NCBI GenBank assembly: GCA_010015605.1
Contig: ML975254.1
Location: 124,001-188,000, forward strand
DNA: 64,000 bases
Direction: 5' to 3'
Source of the DNA: Decorospora gaudefroyi
Taxonomy: Eukaryota > Ascomycota > Dothideomycetes > Pleosporales > Pleosporaceae
Part shown: piece after piece, positions 35,350 to 47,594 of the stretch
Layout: every line of letters begins with the position of its first letter
Position numbering within the stretch: position 1 is the first letter of the stretch
The notes under the pieces: model-generated
The model's input: only the letters and a program-made list of their open reading frames with translations
Databases searched by the model: none
Told to the model about the DNA's origin: nothing
Position numbers and translations under genes: made by a program

Positions 35350-35886
35350 ATGAGGACAATGGACTTCAAGGTAGGCACCGGAAACAGCGCCGTTGTGCTT
35401 CCAACCGTCGAACAGTCCCTACGATGAAGGTTTCAGACAGCAAAGGGCGGCACCCGCTCTGCTTCCAACGACCGAACTTTGTCGAAATCGCTGGCCCAAT
35501 CTATGGGCAGTGAACACTTTCGTGACCTCGCCCATCCGCACCCAGGCATCGGTAAAGATGCCCTCGATCAGCCACGCCCCTTACCGCTTGCACCAACGTC
35601 ATACAAGTCGATAAGGAGCATCCCATACGGCGGCCGAGCCGTTATGCTTTCATCGGGGCCAACCAACCAACAGGACGGCCTGTCAGCTGTTGTGGGAGTC
35701 CGGAGCCCTCAGTTGCAATTTGCCCACAGCGAAGACTTGCAGACCGGAGTACCCATGTGTTATGAGCGAGTATCTCCAATCTGCAAGTCACTCGGTTGGG
35801 GCCAGACGGAGTTTGTTGAAAACCCCGCCCAGCCCCAACCGACAAGGTTTACGAGAGTCAGTAAATGCCCGGTTCACCAACTTTAG
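35350..35886 (+). CDS. Possible two-exon gene of unknown function
   Basis: From ATG 35350 the frame is open to 35886 except for one TGA at 35425-35427. That stop lies inside a perfect in-phase GTAGGC...TTTCAG intron (35371-35436, 66 bp). Splicing gives 156 residues beginning MRTMDFK and continuing TAKGGTRSASNDRTLSKSLA. An alternative third exon could be reached from a GTAAAT donor at 35861. There is no recognisable domain, signal peptide or TM segment. Open frames also exist on the other strand. The only positive evidence is the in-phase intron that removes the single stop and the ~150 following open codons. It could equally be a decayed gene. Confidence 0.28.
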
Positions 35887-37088
35887 AAGCACCACTTACC
35901 GCCAACCGTGGCCTCGCGCACCATTCCAATTTCCAGGCCGAGAGCCAAGGAAAATCCACCGCGTTGTACAAACAAGACATCCACGAGACGGCCTATGGAG
36001 GGACAACGAAAGACGCGAGTTGTGTACCGCCGAAGACCTGCGGTAGGTTGAGAGAGGTTTCGATTTGAAGCGGTAATAGGTCTGAGGAAGTGTTTAGTAC
36101 GTCTACAGGGAGAGGCGCCAGGCCTCGCGCGCTTTCGCCCATTTTACACTGGCGGTGGGAAGTAGATTCACTTACTGTTAAGCTGACACGTCGCATGGTT
36201 CGACGGCTGCTGAGTCCTGACACAACAGAAAAGAGATAGTAATGGCTAATCGCTCGATCGAAGCCGGCGGGGAAGTTGAAAATGTGCGCGTCCGGAGAAT
36301 GAGAAGAAGAGGAATAGGACGAGGGAGTAGAGCCCTTTTTGACGAAGAGGACAGTGGAGCTAGCGCAGGGACCACTGGAAAGATCTACGCGGTGCGAGCT
36401 CTGACGTCACCTGCGTTCGTGGTGAAGGTGAGCCCTACAGGCAGCAGCGCACTATTACCAAGCGCGGGACCTTGCTCGTTTGTATACAATGGGCCACAAA
36501 ATTGGAAGTGGAGCCTGATCGCCAAGAGATACAGACCGCTCGCGTCTGTCAAGGCAAAGGGTGCGCCCTTGGAATCCTACGTGAACGCGACAAGGAGAGA
36601 GAAGATACAACCACAGAGACACATACGCAATTACGCATACTAGTAGCTCCGGACTGTCTAAATCGGCGACAGATCCATGAAGTCGTAACGTCACCTCTTC
36701 GGTCTAGATACGGTTGTCATCTTCTCGGGGACAGTTCCAATAGTCTTCTTGTTATGTCAGACTCTCATGAGAGTATGGGCGGTAGTACTGTGATGCGTGT
36801 ATATGTCTACGCCTTGTTTTAGCGGATCTTCAGGGCCCCATGCTAAGAGGTCGTATCTGGGGTTAACGGCGCGTTGTCCTCGTGGACTCACGTTCACCAA
36901 CGCAGTGACAGAGTCTCTCGGTATCAGTCCCTAGTCCGCCCTGTCACCGCCTTCTCAAATCGGCTACCTCTCTGAACCCAGTACCCTGCCAAGAACCGCT
37001 CCGGCTTCCCTCTGCGTTTGGTATATTTTCGCTGCTGTTGACCTCTTTACTTGTCGCGCTCGACCATCAACCCACGACAACGTCCACA
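35887..37088. other. Weak-coding region
   Basis: Contains two fragments worth noting. One is a minus-strand ATG frame at 35993-36196 (67 residues, ending FGGTQLASFVVPP). The other is a plus-strand ATG frame at 36242-36643 (133 residues, Arg-rich, with a possible GTGAGC donor after VVK). Neither has a recognised family. They may be exons of unrecognised genes or relics. Confidence 0.3.
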
Positions 37089-37779
37089 ATGTCTGAGACG
37101 CACCCGTCAGAGCAGCCGAGCACCAAGCCGGTTGATACCACGGCCGCGAAGCCCAATCAGGTCGCTAAAGACGTCACCGACCCGACTTCGAAGGCGACTG
37201 GCAGCACCATCGACGGTCTAGCCGGTATAGTTTCAGAGTCTCAGCCCAGCAAGACTACTCCGAATGCTAGCATTGACAGCACAAAAGGTACCACACCCGT
37301 CAGAGTTTACGTTCGCTACTAATTGTTTGTGCTTGTATTAGTTGGTGCATCTACTAAACCCACATCCGGCGGCCAATCGTCTACATCTACCAGACGCGTC
37401 TCGCGACCGGCTGTTATCAAGGACAGTATCTCTGCACCTGACAGTTTCGAGCACCCTGATCACCCAACAGACGCTGATGCAGAGGTTGCGGCCGCGATGA
37501 GGAAGCGAGGGGAACATATCAAGAACCAGATCTGTGGCAACAGCCTTCATACTTTCTACGATAAGGCAAAAGCGATTGCACCTAAAAAAGACCGCGCCCG
37601 GAAGGCATCACGAATGCAGAAGCGGGATAAGGCAATGCATTGTAAGCTGTCAACGTTTGCGGCTTATATCTGTGCATACTGATCCTCTATCATTAGGGAT
37701 CGACGAGGCTGTTTCCCAGAAAGACGAGGCGAAGCTGAGCCAACTGGAAATTCCGCATTCGCGAGGAAGACCAAGATAG
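37089..37779 (+). CDS. Unrecognised low-complexity protein, 3' end unresolved
   Basis: Three exons, 37089-37287, 37342-37641 and 37697-37779, close in phase to 193 residues. The first ~100 residues are Ser/Thr/Pro/Lys-rich and look disordered (MSETHPSEQPSTKP). A basic helix-like part follows (RKRGEHIKNQICGNSLHTFY, then KKDRARKASRMQKRDKAMHW and IDEAVSQKDEAKLSQLE). Directly after, the coding character shifts to another frame (ARKTKIANQRMAMQRRRETS). That frame continues through a textbook intron (GTAAGT at 37865, CTAAC branch, CCCAG at ~37914) to a stop at 38055. No GT-AG intron joins the two frames, so either there is a frameshift near 37740-37770 or the gene is broken. Function unknown. Confidence 0.45.
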
Positions 37780-39570
37780 CCAATCAGCGTATGGCCATGC
37801 AGAGACGCAGAGAGACGTCCGTCAACCCTACCTCCTCTAATGGCAGCATCGCGCCCAATAATCGGTAAGTCATGTGGCTGGAGTACGCAAAGAACCTACT
37901 AACATTGACCCAGTGCTGGTAGTGTCATCCCAGGCGACGAATCTCCCGGTCATACGAAAACGTCCAGGGTCGACCAAGGCAGCCGCACAAGTCCACACCC
38001 AAAGCCTCTGCAGCTCACGCCACCCGCACAAGTCCAGACACCTATCAACTCATAGAAAGGTCTACGGGAGTCCGAGGAGGTGAGCTTATGCTCAAACGAG
38101 CAGCAAGGCCAACTGTGCGACAGGTCCAAGCGCAACAAATGGCACCAAGATCAGCGCGACTATGTCAAGACCCAAGGTTCGGTAAAGTGGAAGAAATCAA
38201 TGATTCTTTACAGCGTCTTGCGCCAGGACGAGCTCAAGGATGGTGACATTGACTACGTCCCGGACAAGACGGTCAGATGGCCCCCCTTCCAACCACACGT
38301 CTCCAACACTTGTCCATCAGAGCTTTACCATAAACCCTGCACTTGGAAGGGAAAACGAGGCAAGGAAACGTGCATGGCATGGCATGAACACCAGGTTGTG
38401 CACGCCCGCACGCCCGGTGCCAACCACTGGCCTTCCAAGGAGTCGATGCGAGCGGCCAAGCGGACAGGGCACGAGGGTATGTAACCATTGTGCCGAAAGG
38501 GTAGACAGGAAGGTTCGATGTCTTCAAAAGGCGGAGAAGAGTGTATGGGGATTTTGAAGATAGCGTGGATGTGGCGTCGTAATCATTGCGAGAGAATGAA
38601 GCGAGAGGTAAACTCTGGAGGGCACCAAAGCGTCGTCTACCTGAACGCAACGGCGGACTCTGACTTATTTCTCTACATGCTGTAGCCATCCTGTAAACTA
38701 GACTCTAGCCTCCACCGCCTATCGCCAGAGTTTCCCTTCTCCGCGAAGACTCACGTGGTCCAATACAAACATGTCTTTCAAGATCTTCTATCGTCATTGA
38801 ATCGTGATTTAGAGCCTTTCCCAGCCACACTTTTTTTCTACATTGCACATGTCGGGTATCCGCATGAGACCGGACTTTCGTTTGCCTACAACGCAGTTTC
38901 ACCTTCACCAACAAACAGCCCAAAAAAAAATCGGTCGGAGTAACTTCTGGCGCGCCGTTTACTAATTGAAAAAGATAAAAATAAAATGAAAACAAAAAAC
39001 TTACTCCGCGCTTTCTCACCGCACAACTGTCACGAGCGTGCGGGCTAATCGCGGATTATTAGACGATATGGTCGTGATGATATATTACTAATCACAGCTA
39101 CCTAGGTACATACCGTTTTGATTGGCTTGGCGCCGAGGGCAGGCTGCCCTGCGTCACTCTAAGCGTTACTACTAACTTGGTCTCTACAAACACTCACAAA
39201 CGACTTAAAATCCCAAAACGCATTCTATACCCCTTGCTTAAGCATTAACTGTGCTAAAAGTAGAAAAAAAAAACAGGGAGCGTACGAATACAGGCAGGAG
39301 GGGGTAACGATGCTTGATAAATAAGTACTCGAAACGTGCGACAAAGACTACAGATGGATGAAATCAAGATGTGAAAAAAAGAAATCCCCGTGACCATACA
39401 GTACAAAAGCATTATCACAAGCGCCGGGCTGTGATTTCAATACCGTACTATACACAAGTCCCATTTCTCCGCGCCTTCTCATCCCAGATATTGACCATAC
39501 AACCTCCCCCTCAATAAAAACTACACGAAACTAACATCTTACTTACAGCCGTACACCCCCCGTCCTCCCT
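37780..39570. other. Intergenic region, first part possibly more exons
   Basis: 37780-38055 looks coding in a different frame from the preceding exon (see the entry ending at 37779). 38080-38700 has open frames without family motifs. 38940-39570 is AT-rich and should include the 3' UTR of the minus-strand b561-like gene. Confidence 0.4.
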
Positions 39571-40533
39571 CTACAACCCAAACTTACTCAACCGAATCCT
39601 CGGCACAACACCAACTAGCACCAACACACTCGCCACAATAACGGCCCAATGCTGAATATGCGCAAGGCCCAAATTGTAATCCGTCCACGTGGCCGCACAA
39701 ATCGTGGCAAGACCCAGCGTCGCAATAATATACCCGCCCATCCGATGATACTTGTACACACTCTTCGCCTGGTCGACGCCGCCATACAGCTGCGGGACGT
39801 AGTACTGCGTGAAGCCCACAATGGCCTGAATGTACACGAGGATATAGAATGTCAACCCGAGACGCGCGTGCGCGGATTCAAAGTGTGCGTGTCCCGGCCC
39901 TGCTTTGTTCATCTCGATGACGATGAGGCCCGCGGTCAGCGCTGAGGCGCCAAAGATGTGGAAGAGGAAGTGGGCGAGGGTGCCTGCGCGCTTCTGCTCG
40001 AGGCTATGTGTGGGTTGCAGAACCAGGGCTGCTTGGATGGCGAGGAGAAAGCCGGCCTGCTAGTGGTATCAATGACACGGTTGTCGTGAGGGGGACTCTA
40101 GGGTACTGTTTTGGCTTACGGAGTTGAGGAGCTGGTGTGCGTGCGTTGGTTAGCTGGTTGCGGTATTTGCTGAGGAGGCTTACGGGATGCGCAGAGAAGA
40201 AGATTAGTTTTTGGGAGAGGATGGCTCCCCAAACTATGGCGGCAAGCTGAGACGTATTGTTAGTATGGTTGGTTGGTTGTGGACTTTCGTCATGGCGTAG
40301 ACGGGGCTTACAATCCATATACCGGCTTGCGCAATGGGAGCGGTGCCTGCGCGTCCATTAGTTGGTGTTTCCACGCGTTCTGAAGCTTGCTCGGCCATAC
40401 CAATCCACAGGTTAAAATACAGTGGCTGCCCCTGCATCTGACTGGCATCTCCTCTGCTTCCTAGGAGCGGTTCCTCTTCGCTCTGACCGCGCGCCGCGGC
40501 GACATTTGAGGGTATTCCAGTCGCAGAAGCCAT
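39571..40533 (-). CDS. Cytochrome b561-like multi-pass membrane protein with 12-nt micro-exon
   Basis: Four exons: 40533-40312, 40246-40184, 40131-40120 and 40056-39571; 260 residues. After a cytosolic N-terminus with an acidic dileucine-like EEEPLLGS come about six hydrophobic segments. Candidate heme-ligand histidines are in FFSAHPLLNS, LAHFLFHIFG, FESAHARLGLTF and YKYHRMGGY, the pattern of cytochrome b561 electron-transfer proteins. The FFSAHPLLNSAG motif is assembled from three exons; the middle one (40131-40120) is only 12 nt and encodes LLNS. All junctions are GT-AG and phase 0, and the motif match argues that the micro-exon is real. An alternative acceptor 3 nt upstream of exon 4 would add one Gln. 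Function: probable ascorbate- or iron-linked transmembrane electron transfer in an internal membrane, by family inference. Confidence 0.85.
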
Positions 40534-41474
40534 GTTGGAATGCAGGAATAGGACTCAGAAGCCGCGAAACAACAAACAACTGCGTGGAGGTAGGCAGGAT
40601 GGTAGAAGAGTGGCAGGTCGTGACAGGTGTCGTACTCGTAGAGGGGGTGCCTCGGAGTTTAGATGCTGGGATCGCTCAGGCCGACGATGACGACACGTCG
40701 GACCCCTGTGCACGCTGACCAATCAACGAAGCCTGAACAGTAGCAACAATCGCGAAGTCCGCACGTCTGGCCAATGAGGCCCCGATGACTAACCGGCAGG
40801 GAAGTGGTGATGTTTGCATCGTGAGTTGGCGTGCAACTTGCAAGGCCTGTATAGCGTGCATGTTTTGGTCGCGTGAGCCCACCATGCATGCACAGATAGC
40901 ATTCACAGAGCAGCAAGGACATCGAGAAAGATGCTCAACTGGTATTGCTAATCACAGATAGTTCTTCGTCCATCGCTGCATCCTTATCGTACATGGTAAC
41001 GCTTATTCAGCATTACATCCGCAGCAACATCCGCAGCCCATCCAGTGCCTGTATCCAGTGCCTGTATACCGTCATTCTCGTCTTGCCTCGGTGTAACAGT
41101 TGCTTTCATTTAGCCCACCAGTAAAAGTCCAGGCCGGAAGAGAACGAATCCACGGATGACCACAGTACTCAAAGCCAATCATACGCCTTCGAATGCCCAT
41201 GCTCTCATTTCAAAACATTATGTCTCAACACTGTCCAGATGCAGAACCAATCGCCAAAATAAGAATGGAAACACCCAAACGTAGCCAGGTGTAGTAAGGT
41301 GTAGCAGCGAGCCTCTCCCGTCCCGCTCCATCCGCCGTGAAAGTATGCGCCGTATGTAGAGGCATGTGCCCGTGCCCCTCTCTGCGCCGTTCGCTCATGC
41401 AAGTAGTGGCAAAACCGAAGATCCGTCTCCGGTATAACGTGTGTACGTGTGTGCAAAGCTAAGTGTAGTCATTC
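40534..41474. other. Intergenic spacer
   Basis: About 940 bp, including the promoter of the b561-like gene and the 3' UTR of the histidine kinase gene. A 15-bp direct repeat (TCCAGTGCCTGTAT type) occurs twice near 41040-41070. No gene. Confidence 0.5.
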
Positions 41475-44400
41475 TCATTTCTTCTTCATGAGAGCCGGCG
41501 GTTTCGATGGATCGGTCGGGTCCAGAAACTTGGTCATGGCAAGAGAGAGCTCTTTGAACTCCACAGGCTTAGTGACATATGAGTTGAAGCCCGCTTCCAC
41601 GCATTTTGCGTAGACGTCTCCTAGGACGTTGGCAGACAACGCGATGATCGGGTGGCGACGATATCCGTGCTTTTTCTCCCATTGCCGGATCTCTTTGCAG
41701 GCCTGATACCCATCCTTGTTGGGCATATGCAGATCGCACTAAACACGTTAGTAGGCGTGGAAGAAAGCAGATGGTAAAACTTACAAGGATGATAGAATAA
41801 TGACCCGGCTCCTTGGAAAAAACAGTTTCTGTAGCTTGAACGCCATCTAGTACGGTTTCAGTGTCAATATCAATCCTCGCTAGGAACTTCAAGACAACCT
41901 GACAGACTTTAGTATCAAGCGAGCGTTTGAGGAAGGAGTATAGTTTACCGTTTGGTTGATCTTGTTGTCCTCAACTAGCAACACTTTGTGGCCCTTCCCT
42001 CCAACTCGGCGCTTGAGTTCTTCAAACACCAGCTTTTGGCTAACAACTACCTGCTGTGCACTATCTTGATTGCGATCGGTGCTAGACTCACGCTCCTTCT
42101 GTGGATCAAATATCACGGCGAACTTCGATGGCTTGAGTGGTCGATAAATGAACTGCAGGCGCCGATCGATATGAAGCTGCTCGTAATCGTACACTGGGGC
42201 TTCCTTCACAAGTTCCTTCTTCTGCGAAGGGTCGGACACCACCACGACAGACGTGTTGCTGTAAGCCGTCGAGCTGAAGATCTGATCCATGATAGCATGC
42301 ACTTCGGCAGTGTCGTGCAATACAAGGACGACATGGGTGAACAGCACCGGATTCTCTCCGCCCATCATTCTCTGCGCTTCGATAATGCTTGACTGTCCAG
42401 TAACCTGATGCGGTATTCCTTGGGGAAGCGTGTTCTTAATGTGGCGGATCGTCGCTTCTCTACTATGGACCAGCGGGCACACCACTAAGATGGAGTACAT
42501 GGGAGGCTGCATAACGCTACCAAGCGGTGAAAGACTGCGCTTTGGCGAGGAGGCACGGACGGTTTGATCCGATTCGATGGACGCGGAGGACTCTGAGGCA
42601 GGTTGACGCTCGCTTTCGGGTCGTTTCGTAGGCATAGCTAGGCTGATTTTGGAGTCCGACGCGGGGCTCACTTCTTGCAAGTACGACGACGCAGATGACC
42701 TTTCCGATCGCAAACTCGATTGTCCAGTAAGCGCAGTGCTCGTCAATGAATGCTCTGAGCTGCCAGACGAAAGCGAAGGAGAGTCGCGCGATCGCTCAGA
42801 AGCTGTCAAGCTTGGTACCGGGGATTTGATAGGCTCGCTGCGCTCGGAGGACATGCTGGACATGCGTTTAACCGGGCCAGGGTTTTGCGACTGGACAAAC
42901 TTCTGCAGGGCTGATGGCTGTTGCATTTGTGAGGGTAGTGCTGTTACCATATTTGGCGCTTCAAAGGCTGGTGTGCCGGGGGTAGAGACGAGCGGCTTCG
43001 GAAAATCTTCGGCGGTAGGAAGCCCAAATTTGATCGTGAAATAGAACGTGGAGCCTTTGCCTGGCGAACTTCGAGCGTCCATCCTGCCTCCGTGCAATTC
43101 GACGAATTGCATGGATATGGCTAGTCCAAGACCTGTGCCACCATGTTGCCTGGTGCTGCTGGCATCGATCTGACTGAAACGTTTGAAGAGGTACTTGGCC
43201 TCCGCCTCAGTGAAACCCTGACCGGTGTCCACCACCTCGAACCGAACCATAGTCTCGTTGTCCTTCAACGGCCGTAAGCGGTCGGGCGGCTGCAATCTGC
43301 ACCGGATGAAGATCTCTCCTTTGTCGGTGAATTTGATCGCATTACCAACCACATTGAGCAGGACCTGTCGGATGCGGAACTTATCACCCTTGACCTCCGC
43401 TGGAACCCCTTCCTCAACAAGATAGTTAAGTTCCAGGCCTTTCTGGATGGCTAGCCCCATGTTAAGATCATTGACTTCCTCGAGGAGGGAAGGCAGGTGG
43501 AGCCACTCCATTGACAGCTTGATCATACCGGCTTCTACCTTGGATAAGTCCAAGATATCGTTGATGAGATTTAGCAGACTGTCGGTGCTGGCTTTAATGA
43601 TGTTGACATGCTCCAGTTGCTCCGCGTTGAGGACGCTGTCCAGAAGAAAATTGACCATACCCGAAATGCCATTTAGCGGTGTGCGGATTTCATGAGACAT
43701 GTTACTCAAGAACTTGGACTTTGCATCCATGGTCTCCTTCAAAGTTTGCTCGAGCAACTTGTGATCATTGATATCAGTAGCAGTACCATACCAGGTTTCT
43801 TCATCGCTGCTGTCGGAAAGCGACTTCTCCAGTAGGATTCTGACGAGGTGCCATCTGTAATCACCATCCTTGTTGCGAAGTCTGACTTCGGTGGAGTAAG
43901 ATGCCCGACCGTCAGGGTCTTTGACAACTCGGAGTATTCCAGTACTCGCCAACTTGGAAAGCTTGGCTTGGGGCATGTCCATCCTATCTGGCGTGGAGCC
44001 TCCGGGACTTGTGATAGTCCTCTCAGTCTCTGACGACGCGTCGGAGGAACTAGAGTCATGTCGCCCATGCTCTGCTGGCAAAGAAGTAGGAACATTGGCG
44101 ACACCGTCTTCGTCCAGCTCTGGAAGCTTGCACTTTATCACATCATCGGGATGGACATGTTCCAAGAAACCATTGCTCAGGGCTTGGGTTTCGCTCTGGC
44201 CGGAAAAGGTGATCCACTGCGAATTGCAGAAGGTCAGGCCCCGCCGATCTGAAACTACGAAAACGATTTGAGGGCTGGAATTCGCTAGTGCTCGGTACTT
44301 CGCTTCTGAAGCCGCTGTCTCCTGTTGACGGGCAGAATTCTGCTCAGCCAGATGCTGCTCGTGGAAGTCCATATTGGTTCCAATCCAGTGAACAATTTGT

Positions 44401-47400
44401 TGGCGTTTGTTCTTGAGTGGGGCGACACGAACATAGAACCATCGATAGCAATCGTCAAATCGCTGCAGCCTGACTTTCTTTTGGAGTTGCTGGCCAGTTC
44501 GCAATGATCTGCCCCATTCTTCCAAATACGAGTCTCGGTCTTCTGGGTGGATTGAGTCCCACGGATCTTGCAACACCTGGCGCGATTCCTGCCCTCGATA
44601 TATCAGAAACTTAGAGTTTACCCAAGTGACCGCGCCAGTGTTGGGTGCAGCGGTGAATATCTGAACAGGCAAAGAGTCAATAATGGTTCGAAGGAGACTT
44701 TCGGATGGCGGTGGCATATCGAACGTTTCGCTAACCGAAGGTCTTCTTGCCAGGCCTTGAGACCCATGAGGTCGTCCGCCTGGAGTCGTGGCTGCCGGTA
44801 ATGATTGGAATGAGGAGCTAAAGTCCGCTCCATATGAATGTAAAAGGGAGTGACCACGACTGGACGCGTTCTGTGGCTGCGCACGACGAATACTCAAAGG
44901 CTCCTCTTTCACGGCCTTGTCGTTGCGCGACTTGACAGGATCCTCCGTGCCTTGATCGGCAACCGGATTCACAGTGACGCGCTTCGCGGGACGTTTGTCG
45001 GACTTTCGCACAGGTTGCTCGTGCGTAGTTGGGGCCGGTGGATTCAAAGACTGGCTATATTGTTTCTTCGAGTCGAAATAACTCTCCACCGCTTCGCTGC
45101 CTGCGAGATGGCCAGGGGTGGTACTGATAGGGTGCTTGCTCGAGAACCCTAATGAAGAGGTGTCCCAACCAGGTGTACCCGCAATGGAACCCCCAGGGCT
45201 ATGCTTGGACCGACCAGAGTAGTCGGAAGGGCTAGTAACACTGCCTGCTGCCGAGGCCGCAATATCCTCTAGGTCAAGGTGTAACAAATCATCGAGACTG
45301 TCAGAATCAGAAGGAAGGCTGATGCCTCCGGAGTTACCGGCTGTCATGCGACGTTGTCGGATAGAGGCAACTTGAGCCTGAGCATTGGTAAATTGCCAAG
45401 CATTGGAGAAGGTGGTGGCCAGGTGAGGTCCGAAGTGCTTGAGTGAGTTGGTCAAGTTACGGGGGTACGGCACGATGGGCGATAAGATAGACAACACGGC
45501 AATAGGTGCCTTGCGAACAAAGGTTTCACGGTTCAGTGAAGTTGCCATCGACTGTTCGGATTGCCTCCGTGACAAGGCCGGCGTCTGAGACGGAGTGGAA
45601 GTGTCTGTCGAAGCCATTACCTGCGAAAGGGTGGGATGTACGAGCGGTATGTGTGTGACGGTACTGGCCTTGTCGACGCCGATAGCCTCAACCATGCCAT
45701 ACTGAGCATAGTCAGGAGGAGAGCGTGAGGGGTTAAAGGTCTCTTCGTCGACATTTCCCGTCGTAAAGAAGGGGTTGCTGTCAGCATCGTTTTGAATTGC
45801 TGGCGACGGTGCAGGTGACTGTGCCCACGGGGAACTTGGGTACTGCTCATACTCTTCATAACGCTGCGGTAACCTGGGATCAGTAGCACCGAGGGTTGTG
45901 CGCCCGCGAGCAGCCGGTGCTTTGTGGGCATCCTGGGGGGCAGCACCGCCATGCGTGGCAGGCGCCCTGGCTTGTTCTGGCTTCTCTTTATCCACCGGAT
46001 CATTCTTGGACGTTGCGATTGAAGTCGAATAATCTCTAGTCAGCGTCACCAAACGACCCCTTTCCAAGACACGGTTGATACCTGTGTTGTCAATCAAGGC
46101 ATCTGGCTCGTGGTCGAGCGCACGAAGGACATGGTAGACGGCTGTGGACGGAGCAGATTCGCCTACGCTCGAGAATTCTGGGTCACTAAATGTAGGCCCG
46201 CCTGTTGGGGTGGACTCTGGAAAGCGAGGCGACGCCCCGTCGAAAGATACTTGTGAAACCTGTCTCAGTGGGTGATCCGGTCTGACAGCCGAATTCGGCG
46301 CGTGGCTTGCAGCTCTGAGCGGGCCTCTTGGACGCGTGGGTGGCGTGGGGGTAGGTGTATCGGGAGACATGTGTTGCTTTTGGCGTTCGTGGCCTGCGAA
46401 TGAATGATGCGAGAACAGCTTGGGTCTTCGTTCTGGAATCGCAGAAACAGGCGGCATATCAGAAGACTCGCTCTGCTGGAACGAAGATGCCTCTTCGGGC
46501 TGTAAATGGCCCTGTTGAGGAGTGGCGTCCTGATGATAGGTAGCAGCACGCGGACTGTCGCCATGTTGCGTTGCAGTGAAGGTCGTCTTCTGCCCCCAAG
46601 GGACGTTTTCGATATCAGAGGCATCCGCGGGTACTGCCAATGTCGCCCGTTCTGCTCCATAATGATCGCGCATTATCGAAGTTACCGTCGTCCACCATGC
46701 CGTGAGGCCAGGCTCGGCGCCCAGGCGCAGTACGAGGTCGTAGAGGTTGGGACTGGGGAAGCGCGGATCTTGGACGTCGGGGCCATGATTATGGCTCGCA
46801 CCGGGCGCAAAGGGCGTCGAGGAGGCGGCAGGCGTGCTGCTCTCCGAGGCGACGCGGTCCTTGGGTGCTGCATATTCGCGCGGATGTGCAGCAGACACGG
46901 TAGGCGACAGGTTGGTGAAGGGCATGTGGAAGGCCGAAGCCCATCTCGGCGTGTTGGGGACGGTCGGGAAGGGGTACGACGGCGTGCGTATGGCAGCGTG
47001 GGCGGCAGGGGTGGGGGGCACGCTTCCACGAATCGTCTTGGCCGACTCGGTCGACTCGGTCGAAGATGTGACGCCTGTGGGCAGCGGATTGGAACTGGGC
47101 CCGGGGCCGGGGCTTGGGCTGCTGAAGGCTCCCTCGAGCGTTGGTGAGATGCTTGCCATGGTCTCCTCCTTGATTGGCGATATGCGACGGGACCCCAGCG
47201 CGGCAACAGCTGTCGTGTTGGCGGCGCCGCTTCGCATCCGCGCGCTCTGCTGCTGCTGTAGCATCTTCAACTGCAGGCCACGCAGTCGCTCGATTTCCAT
47301 TTCGTCGGGCGATGTTTTCTCCTGTGGCGCATCTGCATCCTCCAAATCCTCCCCTTGCAGATCACCGGCCCCGTCCAGCTCGTGGCGGCTCTCGTCCTCG

Positions 47401-47594
47401 CTCATGTCGGTATCCGTGACTTCATCGTCGCACTGCGGGGGCGGGTGCTGGGTCCGGGGCGAAGGCTGCGATGTCTGAGATGGATACGGCTTTGCGTCGC
47501 TGGCTGCCAGTCTCTGCAGTGGCGGGCGTGCGGTCAGTGGCGGCGACGGGTGGTCTCTCTTCAGCGTCGGAGAGGGCAACGGCGTCTTGGTCAT
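41475..47594 (-). CDS. Hybrid histidine kinase with PAS domains and C-terminal receiver
   Basis: Exons 47594-41949, 41898-41785 and 41738-41475 (all phase 0) give 2007 residues. A disordered N-terminus is followed by a GAF-like region that appears split by long Ser/Pro-rich inserts (AEPGLTAWWTTVTSIMRDHY at ~285; APIAVLSILSPIVPYPRNLT at ~698). PAS1 is at ~963-1083 and PAS2 at ~1097-1275, with an insert. The HisKA motif NMSHEIRTPLNG has phospho-accepting His ~1301. HATPase N box is NVVGNAIKFTDKGE, G1 DTGQGF, F FKRFSQ and G2 GGTGLGL (~1413-1490). A degenerate receiver-like stretch at ~1698-1835 lacks the acidic pair. The true receiver starts LLVEDNKINQ (~1870), with Asp ~1922 in CDLHMPNKDG and Lys ~1978 in SYVTKPVEF. 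Both introns fall in this receiver. It is a soluble phosphorelay sensor expected to pass phosphate to an HPt protein (Ypd1). The stimulus is unknown. Confidence 0.93.

Noticed and set aside
36242..36643. 133-codon Arg-rich plus-strand frame
   Set aside because: It has an ATG and a possible donor but no recognised family. The minus strand also has an open frame with a plausible donor. Left as a note in the regional entry and not called a gene.
46506..47478. Two plus-strand frames of 213 and 214 codons within the histidine kinase exon
   Set aside because: Antisense to the disordered N-terminus of the kinase. No motifs; the opposite strand carries a continuous 1882-codon exon.
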